Assembly: GCA_025558075.1 (NCBI GenBank)
Contig: JAHLKF010000008.1
Location: forward strand, 806,001 to 870,000
Length of the DNA: 64,000 nt
DNA from: Gaertneriomyces semiglobifer
Lineage: Eukaryota > Chytridiomycota > Chytridiomycetes > Spizellomycetales > Spizellomycetaceae
Direction: 5' to 3'
Shown here: positions 32,701 to 42,600 of the stretch, piece after piece
Numbering within the stretch: position 1 is the stretch's first letter
How the letters are laid out: each line of letters begins with the position of its first letter
Position numbers and translations under genes: made by a program
The notes under the pieces: model-generated
What the model was told of the DNA's origin: nothing
What the model saw: the letters and a program-made list of their open reading frames with translations, nothing else
Databases searched by the model: none

Positions 32701-34526
32701 TCCGACGATCGCCGATCTTCATTGTGACTGTGATGATTTCGAGACTGTGGTAGTGTAGTAGTTGACGGTTCTACTGGTGGTTTGTCGGTGTCGCCAGTAT
32801 GTGAACCCTGACGAACATTTGTAGTGTGTGAATCCTGATGATGGCTTGTATGATGAAGACCTCCCCCAGACTCTCCTGACTGCTGATCAACCTCCATCCC
32901 ATCACTCATTTTCTGAGGCACACCCCCATCCGCAGATCCAGGAACAGTACTCTCCATTCCCCCAAACACAAACAAACTCGACGGCAACCCGCCCAGATTA
33001 GCCTGCACCTCTCCCCCTGTTCGCGCTTGTTCTGCCAATAACGGTGGCTGTGCCGTATACGATTGTAGTAAGGTCTGCATGTCAAGGGGTAAGGCATACG
33101 TTGGTCCGTCGGAATGATGTGATGCAGAACCTGAGTGTGTCAATGTGGATAGGTTGAAGAGAGGAGCAGAGGGGTCTGCCAGTCCTTGTAGGATCTTGAG
33201 GTAGCTCTGTTCCGAGGCAGATAGGGTGGGTTGGAAAGCTATTTGTGCTGTGGATGGAGGTGTGGATGTGGCAGTCGTGATTGTGGGAGCGAGGGTGGAG
33301 GACACCGAACTTTGCATGCTGGTCAGCACGTCTCCAGGTGTCGAAAGGGTTGACGGGGTTTGCATCAGAGGGTTAGGAAACACCGGGGTCGTCTCTCCAC
33401 CACCACTACTACTGGTGGGAGTCCCAGCGACCTGCAACGCCCTCGGTCTCAACCGAAACTCCTCTCCCCTTCGTTCAGCCCGAATGCTCTTTGGACGTAT
33501 CGTCACCGGACACGTCACGCACGGTTTCGGTTTCTCTTTTTTGCGAGGTTCGTCAGCACAGAGATGCGCTTGTCCTTTTTTCACACAGCGGCCACAGGGA
33601 CGGACGTCGTCACAGGACATGTGCGATTTGCGACAGGGGATGCACGCTTGGCATACTTTACGACGTTTGCAGGACTTGACGGATCCCGAGGGAGGAAAGG
33701 CAGAGATGCGAGGAAGGGTGGTGGAGGATGACGTGGTCGTGGCAGCTGCAGAGGTGGTAGATGACGGTGGTGGAGCGTTGGGATGGGGTTGTAGGAGAGG
33801 GTTGTGCTGTTGTTGTAAATGGTTTGCGTAGAGTTGTTGAGCAATCCATATTTCTCTCCCTGCATGACTCGTATTCGAACCTAAAGTGTTATGCTTGTTC
33901 TGTTGGTCTGCGATGGATGTTTGCTGCTGCTGTTGCTGTTGTTGTTCTTGTTGTTGTTGTTGTGGGTCTTGCGACCCATCGATGCTCACGGGACACCCTT
34001 CGACTGCCCTCCGAGCGTTATCCACAGCTTTTCTCAAAGCCTCGGTCTTGCGCTTGACATTGGATCCCGTGGTCGCGGGCAGCACGCTGTATCTGTCGTT
34101 CTCCGGGCGCTGTGTCGAGGTACTGGTCGCGGCAGCAGACGACGACGGGATGGCAGCCGTCGACGAAGATTCCTCGACGATATCCAGATGTAGGTCACCA
34201 GCGGCACTGGAGCGAGCGGCGGCTGTGAGCGAGGTAGTGGTGCTGTTGCCTCCGAAATCGACCAGTTCGGAAAGAAGCCGATCAAAGTCTTCCATGTCGA
34301 TGGACATGTCGAGTGGCGGACCGAACCCATGTTGAAGGTCTTGACGAGCTACGTGGGACGGCGGGTCGTCTTTCCATTCTGCGGCGGGGAGACCGAGGGT
34401 GTTGCCGCAGTGGATGCGATGTGTGCCGATGGGAATGAGGGAGGAACGGCGGTGATTGTTATTGTTATTGCTATAGCTGCTGCTGCTATTGTTGTTGTTG
34501 TTGTTGTTGGGATTAGAGGAATCCAT
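29703..34526 (-). CDS. Giant Zn(II)2Cys6 transcription factor with PAS-like region (ERT1/AcuK type)
   Basis: One uninterrupted 1607-codon frame. Near residues 290-322 is a binuclear zinc cluster with all six cysteines, CQACIPCRKSHMSC followed by PCGRCVKKGQAHLC, with a basic stretch on each side (CKRRKVCQAC, RKKEKPKPC). Residues about 1050-1215 form a PAS-like sensor region (SALWRRTGEVVKCNRAFGEL, ALYDFLGEASWGSYFEE, WTGELTLRHRRG), the architecture of the ERT1/AcuK/AcuM regulators of gluconeogenesis. The rest is extreme low complexity: poly-Asn at the start, many poly-Gln, His/Gln, Ser/His and Thr/Gly tracts, the last arranged as TSGTTGTTSGTG. Family members are usually 500-900 residues, so the length comes mostly from these tracts. 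Nuclear DNA-binding regulator; target genes unknown. Ends with a short helix (DLVRRTLEGLLGIAS). Confidence 0.85.
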   Translation of the reverse strand: MDSSNPNNNNNNNSSSSYSNNNNNHRRSSLIPIGTHRIHCGNTLGLPAAEWKDDPPSHVARQDLQHGFGPPLDMSIDMEDFDRLLSELVDFGGNSTTTSLTAAARSSAAGDLHLDIVEESSSTAAIPSSSAAATSTSTQRPENDRYSVLPATTGSNVKRKTEALRKAVDNARRAVEGCPVSIDGSQDPQQQQQEQQQQQQQQTSIADQQNKHNTLGSNTSHAGREIWIAQQLYANHLQQQHNPLLQPHPNAPPPSSTTSAAATTTSSSTTLPRISAFPPSGSVKSCKRRKVCQACIPCRKSHMSCDDVRPCGRCVKKGQAHLCADEPRKKEKPKPCVTCPVTIRPKSIRAERRGEEFRLRPRALQVAGTPTSSSGGGETTPVFPNPLMQTPSTLSTPGDVLTSMQSSVSSTLAPTITTATSTPPSTAQIAFQPTLSASEQSYLKILQGLADPSAPLFNLSTLTHSGSASHHSDGPTYALPLDMQTLLQSYTAQPPLLAEQARTGGEVQANLGGLPSSLFVFGGMESTVPGSADGGVPQKMSDGMEVDQQSGESGGGLHHTSHHQDSHTTNVRQGSHTGDTDKPPVEPSTTTLPQSRNHHSHNEDRRSSEGITGTGSSVTPPMKSRLTQLSTSEIRELLGMSVEKPLGGGVNSESEGAVGDVSGGAVNGPQTPTPLEEKEMDGGCVRQAIQGEGQVRGMVGQQEEGRCERGLGGGSGGQQPQLQQQQGQQQQQQQGQQQQGQRELGRQQGHQIYANSPFNHTPPSQSRSLPSPSPRLNLPSPLQHHQNHVRAGAAQEAVAYAGGYWEQPRNQTALHQQNQPQPQPQPQSQHHEHQLPLQLDQHHHHEHQQQQQQPQQQPQQQQLTYTSSVHPSSTSISSELSALQSLWPSSLSVSASASASASQTQLYPPPQSKPVMTFTPEEEYWLYAAGDESIQLDPAAPTQSTYNTFEAVRQPKRRLSHVNSLVQGDPTLDTLLHHKRRLNLFKPWDYSTGYLRLHHALTHLSSSTRTHVLASIHKFQTRFATLAQSLTDTDLFHSEIVLEELKVRCDVLWAGSATPSALWRRTGEVVKCNRAFGELVGLDVGVVRAFEGRVALYDFLGEASWGSYFEEFVEHAFDEPSTNTINSNANAMNMGRRNSFDEWHTPSHLIPLFTTQNQNSNQNQNRTMKDCWTGELTLRHRRGLDGEREITVSYTVKVFREHGVAVGFLGTFVQVGGGEVDVPGWVWEMDRVVGKKVNIASGVVGKKTIGGVEGVETMMATMGGGGSVGGHAGVVYPTFQQQLSHPHQQPQHPHPHQQQHQHPQQQQQHQQVEESSRHTTGHRYTQSPSPFEPFTRPQHHLQTHQARQTHQTQQHQQHQTQHQNQQQQHQVLDSFSTTPYRRTSTSTNTSSNMSLGVGTPLNAHTPANTHAAANTRGLPGALSQHQQQQQHQQHQHTQSQTQSQSQATSHSHSHSHSQSFDTLFNHHQNQNQNSQTHMGSANTTMNSTTTSGTTGTTSGTGTTTTGTSGTTDVPFVPAVSHQQASVTGVRDGSGHQQSNVPNVSNATNVSNVSNGSNGPNTLENLNTLNTLNNLNLNLSSAALGRTLTPSDRDLVRRTLEGLLGIAS

Positions 34527-34741
34527 TACGCTTGGGTTCTCACTGCCTCCCAGTCGGTCACTCAGTCGGTCAGTCAGTTAATCGTTCAATCAATTCGTCC
34601 CTATCTCTCTACCCAAGCTGTGGCCTGAGGTGGGTGCGAAAGGGGGACAAACAAGCTATCTTTCAGTCCCCTCTCTCTTTTTCCCTAGATAATTTTTGTT
34701 TTCCCAAGCTCAATCCGCCAGTTAAGATGCACGAATATGAT

Positions 34742-34775
<34 letters not shown>
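34742..34775. repeat. (TAG)n trinucleotide repeat
   Basis: About eleven TAG units about 220 bases upstream of the Zn-cluster factor start. Followed by interrupted GTAG motifs. Confidence 0.95.
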
Positions 34776-35450
34776 CTGTAGAAGCAGTTGTTCGTAGTCG
34801 CAGTAGTGGTAGTAGCGTCGTAGTAGACATGTGCGGGGGGAATATCAACGTATCAGAATGGAGAGATATCTATCTACGACACTGCGACAAGGACATGGTT
34901 TCTTTGTTGGATTGCCAGCAGTAAGTAGCATGCAGGTGCGCCTCTGCCGGCCGTGCCCACGTACTGGACTGGTAAAAACTCTATCCGTCGGTCGCGGGAA
35001 TGTCAATCAAAAATGATTTCCCCCCCTGCCCCCGCTCGTGTGTGTGTTCAAATTCAAAATTCACAGATCTCATATGAGAGAGAGGAGAAGGGAACAAACA
35101 TGCATTCAAATTCACATGCACAAGGGCTTCCCCCCCATCAATTGTCAATACCAAGATCAACCCACACCCAACGCATTCCAGATCCATTAATACTAGATCC
35201 TATACTTATCCTACTTACAATTACTGCTAACTACTAACGTTGACTACTACCCTGTCCCAAGTCACCAACTCTAATAATCACAACTGTTGCGGCCGATTGG
35301 TGCATTGTCTCCGTTATAAAGTCAGCAGTACTCACGTGTATTATCACATGCTTCTCACATGACTCCATCGTGGGATTGAAATTTGCGAAAAGCGGAAACC
35401 CATGGTGTGCCATGTGTGTGTCTCTTCAATATCAGTTAATTCATTTTCAT

Positions 35451-35476
35451 GGGGGGGGGGGGGGGGGGGGGGGGGG
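35451..35476. repeat. G26 homopolymer
   Basis: Twenty-six consecutive G. Such runs can form quadruplex DNA and their length may be imprecise in sequence data. Confidence 0.9.
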
Positions 35477-35603
35477 TCGGGCAATCATAATTCCAGCAAC
35501 AATCCACAACATCAAATTTCAACACGCAGCAGATGCCACCATAAATTAATAAAATCACACAGAGCATGACATAATAAGCAACGCAGCGTGGGTTGCATTT
35601 TTC

Positions 35604-35681
35604 GTGTGTGTGTGTTGGTGTGTGTGTGTGTGTGTGTCTGTGTGTGTGTGTCTGTGTCTGTGTGTGTGTGTGTGTGTGTGT
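35604..35681. repeat. (TG)n repeat with TGTC interruptions
   Basis: Nearly 80 bases of alternating TG with scattered TC steps. Possible Z-DNA former; not coding. Confidence 0.95.
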
Positions 35682-36129
35682 TGGGTGTTGTTCGTTATCC
35701 GTACTTGTGTTCGTGTGTGTTTGCATATGACATATGAGAGTGTGGCAAATATAGGGGGGGCAAAGTGGCAAATGGAATGTGGCAAATGGAGATCAGTAAG
35801 TGAGGTAGGCGAAGGAAGGTAGATGGGTTGGTGAGGTTAGTAGTAGGTTAGCTAGCGGTGACAGTCGACAGTGACAGGATCAGGCAAGTCGACAGGCAGA
35901 TCAGAGGGCACACGCAGAGATAGGGATCAATTCCATTCGTATTCAGGGATAGCAGTCCCGTCCGGACATCAGATATCAAGGGGAAATTGGAAGGCCAGTC
36001 ATCCCATCCCAGGGTTCATAATTCATTCCCAGTCCTGTCTGTCTTGTCTACACACATATCATCATCATCAGTGAGTAGGAGCTAGGAAGGAGGGTCTCGG
36101 CATACTCATCTCTGCAGTCTGCTTTCCCT

Positions 36130-36151
36130 CCCCCCCCCCCCCCCCCCCCCC
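36130..36151. repeat. C22 homopolymer
   Basis: Twenty-two consecutive C about 390 bases upstream of the Ras-like start; on the other strand it mirrors the G26 tract. Confidence 0.9.
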
Positions 36152-36541
36152 GCCTTGCACTTGCATACTTCCATTCAACGTATCTCACATATACACCCCG
36201 CCTACTTTCCAGACGCGCGCGCACAACCCATCTTCCCAACTCCTCCCCATGTACATGTACGTTATTGGACAAGCCCTCCTTGTTTACTAGTAGTAGACAC
36301 CCCGCCCAATTCACTGTCATCAACGTTCATCAAAACTACCCAACCAAAAAACCCACGGCATCCGTACCCGCCGCCGCCCATTTCAATTCATCATTTCACA
36401 TGCCACCACCACCACCACCACCATCCCACTATTACGCATCATCATCATCATTCGACCACCCCACCAGTTAACCGCCCATCCATTCGTTGCTCAAAACCTT
36501 TTTTTTTTTATATTTGATCAAGACCGCCTCAACCACCCATC

Positions 36542-38928
36542 ATGTTGCTGCTGGACGATAATGCAAACATTACCCATCTAAACATCTTGATCCTGGGTCC
36601 CGCTCATGTCGGAAAGACCGCCCTACGACACGTCTTTGTCAAAGGTTCCATATCAGCAGCAGCATCAGCATCATCAGTAGGAGGTGGCGACAGATCTGAA
36701 CGCAAAGAACAAAGTGACCGAAGTGAACGGAGTGAACGAGGAGAAAGAAAAGCTAGAAATTTGCATGTCAATGTCTACGATCCCACCATCGAAGATGCCG
36801 ATACCGTTCAGTATGTCCTCGGACCAGGCAAGTAAAATACGCGTGTTTCGCATAAGAACGAGGCAAACACATGCTCACCGCGCGATCTATAGATCCTGCA
36901 ACACCTGGGTATCAGACCATTGCCCTCTCGCGCTCTGAAAGTCTATCCGAACCCTCACTGTCCCAGAACAACCACAACAGCAGCAACAACAACAATGATA
37001 GGAACAAGAACAATGATACCGACAGGAATAACGACAGAGGGAACACACCATGGCACAGCCCATCGGATGCAACCCACAACAACCCTCATCACCCACAAAC
37101 CGATACCCAAAGTTGCAGCACCACCACTACCACCTCCTCCACCAGCATCACCCTGCCCTCCCACCTCGCCGCCATCGCAGACGTCTATCAACACCCTCTC
37201 ACCGAAGAAGACATCTGGCAATCCCAACGCATCCATCGCATCGTCCTGACACTCTCCGATATCGGAGGCCATCCCTTTTACTCCACACTGCGCTCCAGCG
37301 CCATCGCCGCTGCAGACGCGTTCATGCTCGTCTACGACGTGGGGAACCGCGCGAGTTTCGATGCCATGTGGACGTTCTACCGTCTGATCATTGAAACGAA
37401 ATGGGAACGACCCAGTCTGATTCCCATCATGATGGTCGGGAACATGGTGGATAATGTCACGTCGGACCCTGCTGTGGCGGCGCACTCGGGCAAGAGGCTG
37501 CGGAGGGTGAGTACCCAGATGGGCCAGAGTTTTGCGGATTTGTTGAGGATCCCGTTTACGGAGACGACGGTGATGGCGCCGCAGAGTGTCAAGGCGTGTT
37601 TCCGGATGTTGGTGGATGTTGCGCAGGAACGCGGGAGGAGTTATGTGGGGCGAGGGATGGTGGTGAAAGCGGGTGAGGAAGCGGGGTTTTTTGGAGGTGT
37701 GAGGAGACCGAGTGAAGGGAGTTTGAGAGTGTATGAAAAGCATTCGGCCGGTGGGAGTGGGAGTGGTGGGAGTTTTGCTGTGGGTGGGATGGTGGGAGCC
37801 CCGTTACGACGCATGCCGAGTGGGAATTCCTCGTCGGGTTATCGAACAGCAGCACCGACAGCGAGTGGAGTGGTGCTCCCGGAACCTGCTGTGGGATCCA
37901 TCCGTGCTAAACGGGACGAAGTCTTTGCGAAATGGAAAGAGTATGCGCGATCGCAGAATGAATCGGTAGCAAGTACACGGCAAACCCAACAACAACAACA
38001 GCAACAACAGCAGCAGGCGATGATGCCCACCCCGACGTGTTTGCCCGAGAAACCTGGGATGTATCAAGACACTACTACGGTGATCATCAATCGGATGAGG
38101 GTCCCCCGACGCACAGAGAGTCTTGTGTCGGTGCGGTCGTGTGAGAGCGAAGGAGATAATGTGACGAGGGGTGCAGGTGTGGGACAGGATAGTGGGATTT
38201 ATGTGGAGAGTCGGAAAGCGAGTTTTGGGAGTGTGGGAAGTGGGTATGGAGAGCGGTATGTTCGATTAGACGGGAAACCGGGTGTGGGTGGGAATAGGAC
38301 AAGTGGTGGTAGTAATCGTGATCATGATGATGATGATGGGGGTGGTGAGAGGGATAGGACGTCGGCGGAGTTGGATTTGACGACGTACGAGAACTTGGCA
38401 ACGCGGCCGAGAAAGATTCCTGCACCGACACCTGTTCCTGTCCCCATCAGCAGTAACAGTAGTAACAGCAACAGTTCTGCGTCTAATGGATCTGTGGGGA
38501 TGGTTGGGTCTGGAGGGTCGCGATCGGGAACTTCAAGTGGGGTGTCGTCCCCTCTTTCCCCTGTCTCACCGCTTTCACCTCTCCTCCCTGTGTCACCCAC
38601 GAGCGATACAACGATACGAACTCCTATTGAAACGATACCACAATCGATACCACCGTCGTCTCTTCCGGCGGTGATGGATGTGGAGATGTCGAGGAGTCGG
38701 AGTGAGCCAGGTGTGCATAGACCACATCACCAAAATCATAACGATAATCACAACGAAAATACGTTTGAGGATGACCTTCCACCACCACCGTCGAGTCGTC
38801 CTCAATACAACCCCGCGATCATGTCACCACCACCACCGATACATCCGCAGAAACGGGTAGTGTTACAAAAGAGCAGAGAGGATCTGGCGAGGCTTTTGAA
38901 AGAGTTGGAACAGTTTGTGGAGGATTGA
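36542..38928 (+). CDS. Atypical Ras-like GTPase with insertions and long tail
   Basis: Exons 36542-36827 and 36893-38928 give exactly 773 residues. P-loop GPAHVGKT near residue 20; switch-I-like YDPTIED at about 80; switch-II/G3 is DIGGHPFY instead of DTAGQE; a Ras-type AFMLVYDVGNRASFDAMWTFY core follows; the base-recognition NKxD is changed to NMVD (MVGNMVDN) and ETTVMAPQS stands where ETSA is expected. A Ser/Gly/Arg-rich insert lies between P-loop and switch I, and an Asn/His/Thr-rich insert between switch I and G3. About 460 residues of low-complexity tail follow, with Pro/Ser motifs and a final short helix (DLARLLKELEQFVED). No C-terminal CaaX box, so prenylation is not expected. The intron has a GC donor (CAG|GCAAGT) and AG acceptor; only this donor restores the Ras frame. 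Nucleotide binding may be weak or absent. Confidence 0.75.
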
Positions 38929-39664
38929 TTTGGATTTATTTTTGGAGGTGTGAAGTTGTGAGATTGTGAAACTACCACCACCAACGCCATCCTGTTTCTA
39001 CTTTTTTTCGATCCTTACGTTTTTTGTTTATGTGTTTTTTATTTCCTTTTTTTTTTTGATTGAGTGGTGGGACGATCTTGGGAAACCATCTTGCGAAAGG
39101 GAGTTTGGTCAGGAACGTCTGATGTTTATATATGCTCTCTTTTTTTCTTTTGTTGATGGATTTTCGTTTTACCGTTGTCGCTTGGACGGGTTTGGATGGG
39201 GTTTTGTTTTCTTATATGTGTTTCCTTTTCTTTTGTGTTTTACACTTTTTTTTTTTATGTATATATATACCCGTTTTTTTTTTGGGGGGAATGATGGGGA
39301 ATGTGTGGTTAATTTTTCGGGGGTTGTATTTAGCTGTTATGTGTGAAAAAGGATGTGAAAAGGATGTATGGAGAGTGGGAATGAAGGTGGGAATTAAGTG
39401 GGAGTTGAAGGGGGAATTAAGGGGGGAATGAAGGTGGCGATGGAGTATGTACACCTACCCACATCCCCCATGTATTTAGATATCATATGTTTTTTTCTCT
39501 CTCTCTCTCGCATTCTCTTTCTTTCTCTCGCTTTTCCTCGCTTTCTTTTGGTGCTAATCGTAATGATCCAATATTTCGTTACATTTCACTCCCTCTCTCT
39601 CGCTTTTCTGTCCCAGTATATTTTCTGGTGTCCCCTTTTTTTGAAATAGAAATGAAAAAAAGTT
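38929..39664. other. Convergent intergenic region
   Basis: T-rich 3' flank of the Ras-like gene facing the 3' end of the rotatin gene. CT repeats near 39495-39530. No gene seen. Confidence 0.5.
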
Positions 39665-42600
39665 TTAGAACCCGTCGAAACCATGTACCCCCACAGATTT
39701 CAAGACCACCCGGGCTTTTTCGCTGTCCAAACAGAGTGTAGCGAAGAAAGTTTGGAGGGTGTGATAGATATCCTCGTCTCTTTGCTGTTGTCCTCCTTGT
39801 TGTTGCTGTTCTCGTACTCCTTTATGTTGTTGGTGTTGACGTTGTTCATTTGTAGTAGGTTTGCGAATTTGAGTCGTTGTGGTAACCTTTTCATTCGTAA
39901 TGGTGCTGTGATTCGTACAAGTGTTTTTGATGCTGTTGACCCACTGATACACACCCACCACCCCACGCACAACTTCCTCGTGATTCAGCAGGACGGTTTT
40001 CCCTTCTTTCCCGGACGCTATGTGTGTGAGGATATCCAGAATATCCTTCATCATGGTCATCAATACATTTGTCCTCATCGCAGCTGTTGTTGCCGTCGCT
40101 GTCGTTGTTTGTGTTAATGTTGTTGTACGAGTGATTGTGGTGCATACACCCAACACCTCCGCACAAAACTCCAACACATCCGTGCCACGCACCAACACCG
40201 AATGTGTATCCCTATACATCGCAATATACTTCAGAAACGAAACCAGAACCGGTACCTGATTCCACATATTTGTCGTCGTCCCCAATGTGACTTTCAAGTG
40301 GGTAGTATAATTGTTGTTGTTGTTGGTGGTCAGGTAGGATACGAAATGCGGTAGAAACCCGGTTTTGAGAACCCGACTTCGTGTTTCGTTTGTGAATAGG
40401 AGTTTGAAGATTTCGATGAGTGCATTGAGAATTGGGGTGGTGTTGTCGTTCACCGGTGACAATGATGGTGATGATGGTTGTGGTGTTGTTGGTGTTGGAC
40501 CAGAGTGGGGAGTGAGATGGGTGGACGCATTCGGTTTCTTCGTTCGTCCCTTTCCTTGTTTCTTTCCCTCTTTCCGGGTACAACATTTTCTCATCATGGC
40601 ACATAACACTTCAAACAAACTCCCTCCCTCACCACCAGCAACATCTCGTTTCTTCCCACCATCACGACCGCCCTTCGCACTCCCACCTGTTGTTGTTGCT
40701 CCCACACTTCTCCGACTCCCATTTCGTTGATTCTGAGGGAGGAACACACTCTGTTTCCCGATCCCATTCCCAACACACATATTCCGCACACACACCAACA
40801 CCTCAACAACAACAACCCCACACCCCTCCGAATCGCCATACTGTGTTTCTTTCCCACGGAACTCACATAACAAGTCGTAGAGTATCCCCACCAACCCCTT
40901 CTCCACACACTCGGTTTTCGCAGATTGACTACCAGCCATCAAATGTCGAACCAAAGAAACACCCACCAACAACCGCATAGTGCGGGTCTTATCTTTTGAT
41001 AGCACTGGTAGTGTGGGGTAAGTCGTGGAGTGAAGGAGGGACATGAGTGACGCGAGCATCCCCTGATGTAGTGCAACAGCTTTACATATAGAAATGCATC
41101 CAAATAACGTTTGGGCAAGTAACCGAAGCGATTCCGTATACGCCACATCCTCAATATCATGACTGACTCCCATACGCGTTGTGAATGTAGTGGACGGTGG
41201 AGTGAGGTAGGAGACGATCAAGGCTTGTATCCGTGTCACAAGGTGTTGTGTGGTGGTTGTAGATGCGGTCTTCTCGAGTGTGGTGTCGATTTCTAACGGG
41301 ACGGAAAGCGCGTATTGGGCGCTGACGTACCGTGCTAGGAAAGATATTCCTGTACGGTAAACGTGTGCGGACCGTGACGAGATGGCGTGGATGGAGACTT
41401 GTAGTAATACTGGCGTGTGGGAAGCGAGGAGGGCCACATTGTCCGAACGTGAAATGAAGGAAGGAAGGAAATGGGCAAGCGTTTGTAAAAGCGGTTGAAG
41501 CAGTGGAGAGGAGTCTGTTTCAGTGAGGGTTGTTGATATGGTAAGGAGAGTGTGGAGAAAGGAGGGTGTAGAGGAAAGGAGGTGCGCGAGAGTCGGGTGG
41601 CCGTCGCTCACAAGTGTGATAAATTCCAAGGTTTTCGCGATGGGTGATAACAGTATAGCACTGCAGTGGGTGTTTCGTTGAGTTTCGCGCCAGTACGTGT
41701 GGAGGATATCATCGGAAGAGGTATCTTGCGAGATGTACGATACCAACGCGTGCACTGCACCCGCTTCAAGCAGTGTGTCCGCCACAAACGCAGAATCCAC
41801 ATTCGCAGCCAGTATCAACAAATTCATGACATGGCTGCGATAAACCGCCCATCCACCATCCTCCTCCAACAACTGTTTCACATGCGTGAACACCCCTGCT
41901 GAAGATAACAAGTCCAAGATTCCCATTTCGACCTCAACACCCTCTTCCAACGCTTTTCCAGAAAGCAATACAAACCGACTGGGATTCTGTCGACATGCCA
42001 CCCAACACCCCGTGAACACATGCACCGCACCCGCTCTCACACGTACATCCAACCCCCAATCTCCAATCACACCCACACTCCACACCATCACGCCCGGAAA
42101 CTCATTCGATATCAGTTCCAACATGTTGTTGTCCCTTTGACGTAGCAAGGTCGCTAACACCTCCATTCCAATGGCTTGAAACTCTTCGGACGCATCAAGC
42201 AAGAGGTCGTGGACCCACCCCAACGACGTCCATGCGGGCAAAGACTCTGCCAACGCGGTGATGTTCTGAAGTGTCAATGCGAGTAGGTACCGAAGGCGAC
42301 AGCCAACCACCGTCGCGGACGTCAACGCCGTGATTCCAAAGTGAGTCCACGCTTGTATCAGGTCGTCGTTGAACAACGTGAGCAAAGCAGGTTGCGTCGA
42401 TAGCGTGAAGAAAAGCCTTGCGCATTCCATCTGCATGCAACACGGGCCCGACTCATAGACGGTATGCAAACACGGCACGATATCTGCTATGCATCGTACG
42501 AGATCCACGTCTGGTTTCTCAACGGAAAAAACATCCATAATCGTATTCGTAAATCTCAAGAGCGCGTTGGTAAATGTAACACGCACTTCCTGATCAATGT

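Larger units (their letters stand above)
34527..36541. other. Long divergent promoter region rich in simple repeats
   Basis: Two kilobases between the starts of the Zn-cluster factor (-) and the Ras-like gene (+). Contains a (TAG)n run (about 34742-34775), G26 (35451-35476), a TG/TGTC repeat (35604-35681), C22 (36130-36151) and CCA repeats (36402-36422). Open frames here are repeat translations. Confidence 0.6.

Noticed and set aside
35436..35822. His/Thr or Cys/Val-rich frames
   Set aside because: Translations of TG repeats and the G26 run.
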